DNA from: Acidobacteriota bacterium
GTDB taxonomy: Bacteria; Acidobacteriota; Vicinamibacteria; Vicinamibacterales; UBA2999
Assembly: GCA_016190945.1 (NCBI GenBank)
Contig: JACPPO010000039.1
Coordinates: 1-45,543 of the forward strand
Length of the DNA: 45,543 bases
Direction: 5' to 3'
Shown: piece after piece, positions 16,325 to 23,640 of the stretch
Layout of the letters: each line of letters starts with the position of its first letter
How positions within the stretch are numbered: the stretch's first letter is position 1
The notes under the pieces: model-generated
Seen by the model: only the letters and a program-made list of their open reading frames with translations
The model's database searches: none
Told to the model about the DNA's origin: nothing
Made by a program: the position numbers and the translations under genes

Positions 16325-17964
16325 CACGTCCTCCGTTTCGGTCTCTGTTCCGTCGGGCTCGCGGTGCCCTGATCGCGGCGGCGCAGGGCCCGGCCACTGG
16401 AGCGGGCGCCGCGCAGCCGGGCCCGCGGGAGCGTCATGAGTGCGGCCGCCGTCAACGCCAGCGACAGATAGGCGATCGCGTCGCCGATCGCCGAGTAGAC
16501 CGTGTGGCTCGTCAGGACGCGCACGTCCTCGACGAGACCTACCTGATCAAAGATAGCTGACTGCCGCACCACGCGTCCGTACGGATCGACGACCCCGCTG
16601 ATGCCGGTGTTGGCGGCGCGCACGAGATAGCGGCCCTGCTCGATCGCCCGCATCGATGCCAGCGCGAAATGCTGGTACGGCGCGGACGACCGCCCGTACC
16701 AGGCGTCGTTGGTAATCGTCGTCAATAGCTGGCTTCCGCCCGCCACCGCCTGCCTGATGAGCGACGGATAGACGACTTCGTAGCAGATCGCCGTGTTGAC
16801 CAGATGCGAGCCCACGGGCAGTATCACCATCGACGTGCCCGGCGCGAATTCGGCGAGTTGCTCGACCAGCGGCGAGACGAAATACAGCAGCTCCTTGAAC
16901 GGAATGTACTCGCCGAACGGCACCAGGTGCATCTTGCGGTATACCGCGGCCGTCTCGCCCGTGGGTGTGACAAGGAACGCGGCATTGAACAGGCGGATGA
17001 CGCTGCCGGTGCGGTCGACCTGGTCGCTGCCGAGCAGAATCGGCACCCGCACTTCGCGCGCGAGATCGCGCACCGCGGTCTCCCCCGCCTCGTCTTCCTC
17101 GAACATGAAGGGCGTGGCGGATTCCGGCCAGATGACAAACTCGGCGCCGCGCCGCACCGCGTCGCGCGTCATGGCGATGTAGGTCGTGAAGATTCGCCGC
17201 GCCTCGCGTGGATTCCACTTGTCCTCCTGCGCGATGTTGCCCTGGATCAGGGCGACGCGGAGAGGCGCTCCCTCCCGCGTCAGCGATCCGTCCACCACGC
17301 GACGCGCCCCCCATCCGCCGATACCGGCGAGCACGATAACCGTGGTGGCAATTGTGACGATCCGATCGCGTCCGCGCGAGAGGGCCGCGTACGCGATCGC
17401 CGCATTGACGAACGCGACGAGCGCGGAGAGACCGTACACGCCGAATACGCTTGCCAGCTGCGCCACCGGCAGGACGGTCACCTGGCTGTTGCCAAGCGGG
17501 ACCCAGGGGAACCCACCGAACAGATACCCCCGCGAAAATTCGGTGGCTACCCACGCGGCAGGCATCAAGAGCAGGGCGCCCGTGCCCGCGCGGTTCACCA
17601 GGCGCGCGGCGATCAAGGCGCTCAATGCAGGAAACAACGCCAGATACAACGCGAGCAGCAGCATCGCCACCACCGCGACCGGCATGGCGAGCCCGCCGAA
17701 GGTGCCGACGACGGTGCCGGTCCAGTAGAGGGTGCCGATGAAATACACCGCGCCCGTCGCCAGGCCCAGGGTGAAGGCGCGCAGCGGCGGCTGGCCAGCC
17801 GGGCGCCCGACCCCTTCGACTCCGCTCAGGGCAGGCCGGCCGCGCCAGCCGCTCAACGCGATGAGGAGCGGAACCAACGCGATCCACGCGAACGCCGGGT
17901 GACCGTATCGAGGAAAGCTGAGCGCGAGCAGCGCGCCTGAGAAGAGGGCTAGCGCGAAATCCAA
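16324..17964 (-). CDS. lnt: Apolipoprotein N-acyltransferase Lnt
   Basis: 546 residues. An N-terminal block of hydrophobic helices is followed by a nitrilase-fold periplasmic domain. The Glu-Lys-Cys triad is visible: E281 in VIWPESATPF, K344 in YRKMHLVPFGEY and C394 in NTAICYEVVYP. The enzyme adds the third acyl chain to outer-membrane lipoproteins. Two oddities. First, the only in-frame start near the conserved N-terminus is TTG 17964 without a Shine-Dalgarno sequence. A diverged copy of the same 5' region, with its own ATG, lies beyond the adjacent cassette at 18805-18918. Second, about 10 extra residues (RPALSGVEGVGR) near 43-54 come from a dispersed repeat inserted in frame. The stop overlaps the prfB start. 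Confidence 0.93.
   Translation of the reverse strand: MDFALALFSGALLALSFPRYGHPAFAWIALVPLLIALSGWRGRPALSGVEGVGRPAGQPPLRAFTLGLATGAVYFIGTLYWTGTVVGTFGGLAMPVAVVAMLLLALYLALFPALSALIAARLVNRAGTGALLLMPAAWVATEFSRGYLFGGFPWVPLGNSQVTVLPVAQLASVFGVYGLSALVAFVNAAIAYAALSRGRDRIVTIATTVIVLAGIGGWGARRVVDGSLTREGAPLRVALIQGNIAQEDKWNPREARRIFTTYIAMTRDAVRRGAEFVIWPESATPFMFEEDEAGETAVRDLAREVRVPILLGSDQVDRTGSVIRLFNAAFLVTPTGETAAVYRKMHLVPFGEYIPFKELLYFVSPLVEQLAEFAPGTSMVILPVGSHLVNTAICYEVVYPSLIRQAVAGGSQLLTTITNDAWYGRSSAPYQHFALASMRAIEQGRYLVRAANTGISGVVDPYGRVVRQSAIFDQVGLVEDVRVLTSHTVYSAIGDAIAYLSLALTAAALMTLPRARLRGARSSGRALRRRDQGTASPTEQRPKRRT
17811..17836. repeat. Dispersed CCTTCGAC...CTCAGGGCAGG repeat inserted in the lnt reading frame
   Basis: The plus strand carries CCTTCGACTCCGCTCAGG from 17813, continuing GCAGG to 17835. 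Its other frames encode the tell-tale peptides PACPERSRR and FDSAQGRP, which recur in proteins predicted from many environmental bacterial genomes (recalled, not searched). In the lnt frame it adds residues in a loop between the second and third predicted helices without a stop. Confidence 0.65.
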
Positions 17965-18035
17965 TAGGCCATTGTCGCCCGAAACAGCGCCACGGCCTGT
18001 AGTCCTTCAGATACCGCTGGTCCAGGGAGTCTCGC

Positions 18036-18041
18036 TATACT
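18036..18041 (+). promoter_or_regulatory. Putative -10 element (TATACT) for a leaderless cassette transcript
   Basis: TATACT is followed by exactly 6 nt and then the ATG at 18048, so transcription would start at the start codon. The -35 region is weak. The element sits between lnt and the cassette. Confidence 0.5.
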
Positions 18042-18047
18042 GGGGCG

Positions 18048-18269
18048 ATGAAGTCCGTTGCCGACGGTTTTCGCCAGGCCACGCGAGCCTCTGCCGCGGA
18101 CCTCACATCCGAGCAACGAGTCGAGCGGGCATTTCGGCTCGGCGATGACGATCTGCGAGCGTATGCCGCCTCGAAGAGCATCACCCTGGATGCCGCTCGT
18201 ATCGAGGTTGCGCGCCGGCGGTCCATGGGGCGTCGTCCGAGCACGTCCGCCAACGCCACCGGCCGGTGA
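18048..18269 (+). CDS. Small partner protein of a nucleotidyltransferase cassette (possible antitoxin)
   Basis: 73 residues, no recognised family. It is charged and mostly helical in appearance: LTSEQRVERAFRLGDDDLRAYAASKS, then LDAARIEVARRRSMGRRPS. Its basic, Ser/Thr-rich C-terminus may be unstructured. Its TGA overlaps the GTG start of the next gene (GTGA), the close coupling usual for antitoxin-toxin or two-subunit pairs. A -10-like hexamer 6 nt upstream suggests a leaderless transcript. An antitoxin role is inference from size, position and partner. No DNA-binding fold is certain, although the ALDAARIEVARRR-like helices could be a minimal one. Confidence 0.62.
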   Translation: MKSVADGFRQATRASAADLTSEQRVERAFRLGDDDLRAYAASKSITLDAARIEVARRRSMGRRPSTSANATGR

Positions 18270-18796
18270 CGCTCTTCGCTCAGATCATCGCGCTGTTCCA
18301 TCGCGAAGACATCCCATGCGCCCTCATCGGCGCAAGCGCCCTCGCCGTCCACGGAATCCCGCGTTCGACCTACGACCTCGACTTGCTGACGACAAGCCCT
18401 CGGGCGTTGGAGCCGTCGCTCTGGGAGCCACTGAGCGCGCACGGCGTGAGCGTCGACGTGCGCGCAGGCGACGCTGCCGATCCACTGCGAGGCGTGGTTC
18501 GGATGCAACAAGCGGGCGATCGCGATGTGGATGTCGTCGTCGGACGCCATCAGTGGCAGAGAGACCTTCTCGGTCGGGCGGTGCCCAGCCGGGTGCTCAA
18601 CGAAGATGTGCCGGTCGTCTTGAAAGGCGATCTCATTCTGTTGAAGCTGTACGCTGGAGGTCATCAGGACGTCTGGGACATCGAGCAGTTGCTCGCCGAT
18701 GCCGACCAGGACGTGCGGACCCACGTGGCTTCCCGCATCTCAGTCCTGCCCCCGGATTGCCAATCACAGTGGACCGAACTCACCCGTCGGCGGTGA
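18266..18796 (+). CDS. Nucleotidyltransferase-fold protein (possible toxin of the AbiEii/MenT-like kind)
   Basis: 176 residues from GTG 18266, overlapping the upstream gene by 4 nt. The nucleotidyltransferase core is clear. Helix-strand CALIGASALAVHGIPRSTYDLDLLT gives the Gly-Ser signature (G22, S24) and the metal-binding D37-x-D39. A third acidic residue is in RDVDVVVG (D87/D89). KGDLILLKLYAGGHQDVWDIEQLL is the helical tail seen in AbiEii-related and UbiB-neighbour nucleotidyltransferases that read a DxxDI motif. Such enzymes transfer nucleotides to tRNA or protein, and some are toxins neutralised by small partners. Whether this one is a toxin cannot be told from sequence. The cassette lies between lnt and a broken duplicate of the lnt 5' end. 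Confidence 0.72.
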   Translation: MTLFAQIIALFHREDIPCALIGASALAVHGIPRSTYDLDLLTTSPRALEPSLWEPLSAHGVSVDVRAGDAADPLRGVVRMQQAGDRDVDVVVGRHQWQRDLLGRAVPSRVLNEDVPVVLKGDLILLKLYAGGHQDVWDIEQLLADADQDVRTHVASRISVLPPDCQSQWTELTRRR

Positions 18797-18804
18797 AAGA
18801 GGCG

Positions 18805-18918
18805 TCAGTCCCAGGCGAATGGCGAATGGCCGAACCGGGAAAAGCTCAGCGCGAGCGCCGCGCCTGAGAAGAGGACTGAAGCCAGGCGGATTTGAGTTAC
18901 CCGGAGGAGTTCTGCCAT
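18805..18918 (-). pseudogene. Truncated second copy of the lnt 5' end
   Basis: The minus frame from ATG 18918 reads MAELLRVTQIRLASVLFSG, then AALALSFSRFGHSPFAW, then D and stop at 18805. It aligns with the functional lnt N-terminus (LFSGALLALSFPRYGHPAFAW). DNA similarity runs over about 70 bases (18808-18880 against 17884-17958) and ends abruptly where the cassette begins. The copies are clearly diverged, so this is an old or imported duplicate, not a fresh target-site duplication. Confidence 0.75.
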
Positions 18919-19026
18919 CGCTGGGCCGGCATCAAGCGGGACGGAACCAGGAAGTGCGATTCCCTGTATCATCTCCCTCGGGTCCGCTTTTCGACCCCCC
19001 CGCGACCCTTCCGAAGGAGACCAACG

Positions 19027-19320
19027 ATGCGGATGTTGATGAAGATCAGTATGCCTGTGGAGAAAGGAAACGAGGCGGCCAAGAGTGGGGCGCTCCAGCG
19101 GACGATCCAGTCCACCATGGAGGCGCTCAAGCCGGAGGCGGCGTACTTCTACCCGGAGGACGGCAAGCGGACAGCCATCATGGTCTTCGACATGAAGGGC
19201 TCGTGGCAGCTGCCGGCGACGGTCGAGCCCCTGTTTCAGGCCCTTGGCGCATCCGTTCATGTCACGCCCGTAATGAACGGCGAGGATCTGCAGCGGGGGT
19301 TCAAGGAAGCCGGCATGTAG
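19027..19320 (+). CDS. Small conserved protein resembling DUF3303/GYD-type dimeric alpha-beta proteins
   Basis: 97 residues from ATG 19027, supported by AAGGAG 7 nt upstream. An in-frame extension to 18892 has no ribosome-binding site and crosses the lnt remnant. The pattern is beta-helix-beta: MLMKISMPVEKGNEAAKSG, a helix LQRTIQSTMEALKPEAAYF, a strand YPEDGKRTAIMVFDM, and a final helix FQALGASVHVTP. This fits a ferredoxin-like dimeric barrel, as in GYD/DUF3303 proteins. No catalytic residue is known for these. It is followed 106 nt later by an SRPBCC gene on the same strand. Confidence 0.78.
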   Translation: MRMLMKISMPVEKGNEAAKSGALQRTIQSTMEALKPEAAYFYPEDGKRTAIMVFDMKGSWQLPATVEPLFQALGASVHVTPVMNGEDLQRGFKEAGM

Positions 19321-19426
19321 CCCGACCTCGCAGGTTCCGCGGACGCCGGTTTCCTTGGAGCCGGGGGCGGGTGATTCCGGTTCAGTGGGCGCCAAAGGGG
19401 TCGCCACATTTGCGAGGAGAGCGGAG

Positions 19427-19855
19427 ATGGGACAGACATATCAGTCCACCGTGATCAATGCACCAGTGGAGAAAGTCTGGCAGGCGGTTCGCGATTTCCA
19501 CGACATGAGCTGGGCTCCTAATGTGATCACGCGAGTTGAGGTGGTGGGGGACAAGAAAGGGGACGAGGTGGGCGCGCGCCGTGTGCTCAATGACGCCTTC
19601 CACGAGACACTGCTTGAGGTGAAAGACGAGGAACGGACCTTCCGATACAGCATCAACGATGGGCCCTCGCCAGTATCCAAGGCCGATGTGAGCCGCTACG
19701 TGGGCCGGGTGCAGATGCGGCCGGTGACTGAGGGAGGCGGCACCTTCGTGGAGTGGTCGTCTGCGTGGGAGCGGAACGACAAGGCCACCTCGGAGTTTTG
19801 CCACGGCATTTATGTGGCGCTCCTGGCTGACATGAAGAAGAGCCTCGAGCGATGA
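19427..19855 (+). CDS. SRPBCC-family (START-like) lipid/ligand-binding protein
   Basis: 142 residues from ATG 19427, preceded by GAGGAGA 7 nt upstream; the longer open frame from 19355 has no such site. The N-terminal strand YQSTVINAPVEKVWQAVRDF is the hallmark of the SRPBCC/polyketide cyclase-dehydrase superfamily. WAPNVITRVEVVGDKKGDEVGARRVL and GGTFVEWSSAWERNDK continue the antiparallel sheet, and the long C-terminal helix (FCHGIYVALLADMKKSLE) closes the cavity. Members bind hydrophobic ligands, and some catalyse ring closures. The ligand here is unknown. It may be co-transcribed with the 97-residue protein upstream. Confidence 0.85.
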   Translation: MGQTYQSTVINAPVEKVWQAVRDFHDMSWAPNVITRVEVVGDKKGDEVGARRVLNDAFHETLLEVKDEERTFRYSINDGPSPVSKADVSRYVGRVQMRPVTEGGGTFVEWSSAWERNDKATSEFCHGIYVALLADMKKSLER

Positions 19856-19942
19856 CGGCATCTCAGGGTCCGTCGTGTGGCGCGAGCGGCACGACAGCCT
19901 GCGAACACTGGCGCTAAAGGACTTTGCGAGAAACTAGCGACG

Positions 19943-20740
19943 CTACCGCGTGATCCAGGGCTTGAACTGCTCTTCTTTTTCGAGCCTGCCGGCCACCGAC
20001 TCCGCTTCGCGGCGATCGTTGTACTTCCCGACGCGCACGCGGAAGTTGGCCCCCGCCGTTGTGACAAATGCCGGATAGCCCTTGGTGCTCAGCCGGCGGG
20101 CGATGGCATTCGCCTCGGCCTGCTGGCGAACCGCGGCCACCTGCACCACGAAGCCGGTACCGGACGGCTCTGCCAGCGTCCCCCCCCCCGCTGCCGTCGC
20201 GGGCGCAGCGGCCACGGCTTGCGGCGCGACGGTGGGTGGCAATGCAACGGGTGCGGGCCGAGGCTCGACGGCGGGTGGCGGTGCAACGGGTTCGGGCCGA
20301 GGCGCAACGGCACCGGGTCGCGGCGTCACGGCAGCGGGCTTGGCGGCAGCGGGCGCCGGCCGAGCCGCCACCGCCGCAAGGCGTGGCGCGACGACCGGCG
20401 CGGGCAGATCAGCCGCGGGCTCGACCGGCGGCTTCAGCGTTTCCGCGGGCGGATCGGGATCTTCCAGGAGCGCAGGGTAAGTCAGGGTTTCCTGGGCGGT
20501 GGAGGGAACGGCGCCGGTGCTGGCGACTGCCTGCGCGGCGGGTTGCCCCTGCAGGGTCGCGGTGGGATCGAGACCGGCTTGTTCGGAAGAACCAATCGCG
20601 GATTCCGCGCGGGTCGGTACGCCCCGGCCGACCATCACGCCGCACAGGAAGATCACGACAGCCACCACGGTGGCCGCCATGAAGAGGAACACGAGCTGCT
20701 TCCCGTTCAGCTGAATCTCGTGAAATGCCTCATCCGACAT
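19943..20740 (-). CDS. Membrane-anchored SPOR-domain protein
   Basis: 265 residues. A short cytoplasmic N-terminus (SDEAFHEIQLNGKQ) precedes one transmembrane helix (about 17-40, LVFLFMAATVVAVVIFLCGVMVG). A periplasmic linker very rich in Pro and Ala (about 60-185) follows. The C-terminal SPOR domain begins TGFVVQVAAVRQQAEANAIARRL and ends YNDRREAESVAGRLEKEEQF. SPOR domains bind denuded peptidoglycan glycan strands at the division septum, so a cell-division or septal role is likely. The linker has repeated APRPEPVAPPP-like units, which accounts for its odd composition. I chose ATG 20740; a GTG lies one codon upstream. Confidence 0.88.
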   Translation of the reverse strand: MSDEAFHEIQLNGKQLVFLFMAATVVAVVIFLCGVMVGRGVPTRAESAIGSSEQAGLDPTATLQGQPAAQAVASTGAVPSTAQETLTYPALLEDPDPPAETLKPPVEPAADLPAPVVAPRLAAVAARPAPAAAKPAAVTPRPGAVAPRPEPVAPPPAVEPRPAPVALPPTVAPQAVAAAPATAAGGGTLAEPSGTGFVVQVAAVRQQAEANAIARRLSTKGYPAFVTTAGANFRVRVGKYNDRREAESVAGRLEKEEQFKPWITR

Positions 20741-20876
20741 CACTTAGCCGGTGCACATTTTAGCACGGCTGGGCCGTTCCGCCCCAGCGAAGAATAGCCC
20801 CAGCCAAGATCTCTGGCACGCGAAACTGGCAATCGGATCGGGGCGTTGCTGATGGTAGACTCCCACTCCGCATAGC

Positions 20877-21929
20877 ATGCCTCTTCCCCGGATGGCGCGT
20901 CGCGGCGGGGTGACGGGCCTGATGGTCCTGCTGGTGATCCTGGCCGGGCTGGTCTCCTACAAGAGCGCCGGCGCCGTTCGTGTCTGGCATAACGTCCGCT
21001 CGACCGGGACGCTGGCCGTCCGCGATGACGTCGTCCTGCTCGGGCTCGGCGATCCCCTTCCGGTGTTCTGGCAGGTGCTGAACTACCTCACGGTCGTCTG
21101 GCCCGCCCTCGTGTTCGGCATTCTCATTGCCAGCGCCGTGCGGGCATTCGTGCCGGCCGCCAGGCTGGCTGAACTGTTCGACGGCGCGCCAGTCCGTTCC
21201 CACGTTGCTGCAGGTCTGTCGGGATCGCCCTTGATGCTTTGCTCGTGTTGCGTCGCGCCGGTCTTCTCTGCCGTGTACGGTCGATCCTCGCGACTGGGAC
21301 CATCACTGGCAGTCATGCTGGCAGCGCCTGCGCTCAATCCGGCGGCACTGATCCTGACCTTCGCGCTGTTCTCCGCAACCATCGCCTGGTCGCGGCTATT
21401 GATGGGTCTGGCTGCGGTGTTCCTGGGAACCGCTCTCGTTGCACGGTTCTGCGGCAGCCGTAGCGCCGCAGCCGTCGGACCGGTCACGAGTGACACGACG
21501 AACGAGCCTGACGCCGAGCCACATCCCAGCGATCGCTGGTCCATCATCGCTCTTCTTCTCGCATCCTGCGTTCACGTGACGGTGCGAACGGTCCCACTGA
21601 TCATCGTGGGTGTGGTCATCGGAATGCTGGTGTCCAACTACTTTCCGGTCGCGGCGCTCACGCCATCGACAACAGCCGTCGCCATCGCGGTGACGGCGGC
21701 CCTCGCCGTGCTGGTGGCATTGCCCACGTTTTTCGAGATCCCCCTTGCGCTCACGCTGCTTGCCGCCGGCCTTCCAGCCGGGGCCGCCGCTGCGCTTCTG
21801 TTCGCCGGGCCGACCGTAAACCTCCCTTCGCTGTTGACGGTCGGACGATCGGCCGGCTGGAAGCCTGCCGTGCTTGTCGGATTGATGGTCTGGCTGATCG
21901 CGCTCGTGGGCGGGGCGATCCTGGGCTGA
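20877..21929 (+). CDS. ArsP-like permease (PF03773-type)
   Basis: 350 residues with about eight to ten hydrophobic helices in two halves split by a polar loop near 200-220 (TSDTTNEPDAEPHPSDR). The first half has SGSPLMLCSCCVAPVFSAVYG, which corresponds to the conserved CSCG-x-P region of ArsP-type permeases, here reading CSCC (122-125). LAAPALNPAALILTFALFS repeats the family's Asn-Pro motif. The second half has LPTFFEIPLALTLLAAG and GPTVNLPSLL. Some relatives export trivalent organoarsenicals through cysteine pairs, and many are uncharacterised. No ars regulator or redox gene is near, so the substrate is open. Confidence 0.8.
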   Translation: MPLPRMARRGGVTGLMVLLVILAGLVSYKSAGAVRVWHNVRSTGTLAVRDDVVLLGLGDPLPVFWQVLNYLTVVWPALVFGILIASAVRAFVPAARLAELFDGAPVRSHVAAGLSGSPLMLCSCCVAPVFSAVYGRSSRLGPSLAVMLAAPALNPAALILTFALFSATIAWSRLLMGLAAVFLGTALVARFCGSRSAAAVGPVTSDTTNEPDAEPHPSDRWSIIALLLASCVHVTVRTVPLIIVGVVIGMLVSNYFPVAALTPSTTAVAIAVTAALAVLVALPTFFEIPLALTLLAAGLPAGAAAALLFAGPTVNLPSLLTVGRSAGWKPAVLVGLMVWLIALVGGAILG

Positions 21930-22035
21930 CAACCGCGCGACCCGTGCCGGGCGGCTTGCCGGCATCCCTCTTCCGACTTCTCGCAACGCCTGAATTCGCC
22001 GGCCGCGCCCATCGGGACTGCCGGGGCAGCGAGGG

Positions 22036-23640
22036 CTAATGCAACGAATCGAGCAGCGCCTGCGCCTCGGCGTTCGCGGGGTCGCTCCACACCGCAATTG
22101 TCAACGCATCGATCGCGTCCTCGGGCCGGCCGGTGCGGAGATAGATGCGCCCGAGCAGCAAATGCGCCTGGCTCTCGTAGGGCGCGAGAAAGATGGTCCG
22201 GCGCAGATCGGCAATCGCGTCGGCGTCCCGTTCGGCCTCGAACAGGCGGCGGCCACGGTCCAGATGAAACGCAGCGATCTCGCGCTGGTCCCGCTGCTCT
22301 GCAGCCACGACGGCGGCATCCACGCGCAGCGATTCGGGAACGTCGATCTCCAGTCTCAACCGTTCCAAACCACGCGGCGCCGCGTTGGCCCCCGGCTGTT
22401 TCGCTTCCCACTCGGCGTAGGTGGACGATAGCCGCCGCGCAAGGTCCTTCTCGCGTGCGGCCTCCGCCGTGCTGCCCGTCGCCTGGAGTGCCACGCCCAG
22501 CACGTAATGCGCCTCATCGTCTGCCGGATTGCGCCGCACCGCCTCGCGAAGCCAATGGATGGCCCCTTGCGTATCGCGATCGAGCCAGAACGCGTATCCA
22601 AGGTTAAAGAACAGGTCGGCGTCGCTGCCATCCAGGGCGATCGCCTCGCCGAAGCGGGACACCGCGCGGCCGCCGGCTGCGGGCGGCGAAGCCGCCGCGC
22701 CACGACCAGTCGAAGCGCCGGCCGCACCGGCGGGACGGCGGAGCTGCACGACGCCGAGATTGTTGACCAGCGCGGGATCGGCCTTCGCGCGATGTAGCTC
22801 GATGAACGCGTCGAACGCTTCCTGGTACCGGCCGAGGTGCAGCATCGAAACGGCGGCGAAGAACCGCGCCCGCCGCGCGAGCTGATGATCGGCTGGCACC
22901 TCCCGGACGGCGTCCAGCGCCTGCTGGTGGTCGCCCTGGGCCGTGTGCACATCCCAGAGCGCGACACGGGCGCGTTGAAACGCCGGGTAGACCCGGAGCG
23001 CCTGGGTGAGAAAGGTAATCTGGGCCGTGGGTGCTTCCGCGAGCAGGCCCTTGATGTACTGCTCGAACGCGGGGAGTGGCGGGTATCCCCGGGTCAGCTG
23101 CTCGGCGGGGACGATCGGGTCAGACGCGGCGATTCGGCGTGCGATCCGTCCATAGATGCTCAGGAGATCGTCCAGCGGGCCGCGCTCGACCAGCTCGGGC
23201 GAGATGCGGCCGGTATCGAGGCGAATCGTTCGCGCGCGCACGACCAGGTCGCCTCCCTGCAGGTCGAATGCGCCCACGACGACCTGCGAGGCGCCCACAA
23301 CCTGTCCGAGGCGAATCACCGTGGCATGACTGAGCGTGGCCACGGCCGGCACTCGCAACCTTTCGAACGCGCGCACGCGGTCCTCGCGGCGCATGGCCGG
23401 CACGCCAAGCGCGATCAGGTCGTCGGTTACGAGCACGGCGGAGCCTTCGCTCAACCAGTACACCCGAGGCTCACCGGTGGCGTTCTCGAAAGGAACGACA
23501 AGCTGACGCGCCGTGGACGGTGCGGGCGCGGGCGTCACGGCCTGCGCCCCCACACCCGGTACCAGACACAACGAGACATCAGGCACCAGGCCCGCCCAGG
23601 CACCGAGCACGAAGCAGCAGGTCCCGACACGCCCCTTCAT
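22036..23640 (-). CDS. Exported TPR-repeat protein with an N-terminal TolB/CsgG-like domain
   Basis: 534 residues from ATG 23640, whose first bases overlap the upstream stop (ATGA). The N-terminus has a hydrophobic signal-like stretch (CCFVLGAWAGLVPDVSLCLVPG). A first domain (about 45-170) has LVVPFENATGEPRVYWLSEG, DDLIALG and GASQVVVGAFDLQGGDLVVRAR, like the TolB-N/CsgG-type domains of outer-membrane assembly proteins. The remainder holds several tetratricopeptide repeats, for example LFFNLGYAFWLDRDTQGAIHW, DDEAHYVLGVALQATG and SQAHLLLGRIYLRTGRPEDAI. Such proteins act as scaffolds. The coupling to the V4R-like gene suggests a shared role that cannot be named. Confidence 0.8.
   Translation of the reverse strand: MKGRVGTCCFVLGAWAGLVPDVSLCLVPGVGAQAVTPAPAPSTARQLVVPFENATGEPRVYWLSEGSAVLVTDDLIALGVPAMRREDRVRAFERLRVPAVATLSHATVIRLGQVVGASQVVVGAFDLQGGDLVVRARTIRLDTGRISPELVERGPLDDLLSIYGRIARRIAASDPIVPAEQLTRGYPPLPAFEQYIKGLLAEAPTAQITFLTQALRVYPAFQRARVALWDVHTAQGDHQQALDAVREVPADHQLARRARFFAAVSMLHLGRYQEAFDAFIELHRAKADPALVNNLGVVQLRRPAGAAGASTGRGAAASPPAAGGRAVSRFGEAIALDGSDADLFFNLGYAFWLDRDTQGAIHWLREAVRRNPADDEAHYVLGVALQATGSTAEAAREKDLARRLSSTYAEWEAKQPGANAAPRGLERLRLEIDVPESLRVDAAVVAAEQRDQREIAAFHLDRGRRLFEAERDADAIADLRRTIFLAPYESQAHLLLGRIYLRTGRPEDAIDALTIAVWSDPANAEAQALLDSLH

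Noticed and set aside
16804-17940. 378-codon open frame opposite lnt
   Set aside because: Antisense to lnt with an intact catalytic triad. Only the CPERSRR-type repeat peptide is recognisable.
18808-18880. Target-site duplication of a recent insertion at lnt
   Set aside because: The two copies are clearly diverged (about 75 per cent by eye), so a fresh duplication is excluded; reported instead as an old or imported partial copy.
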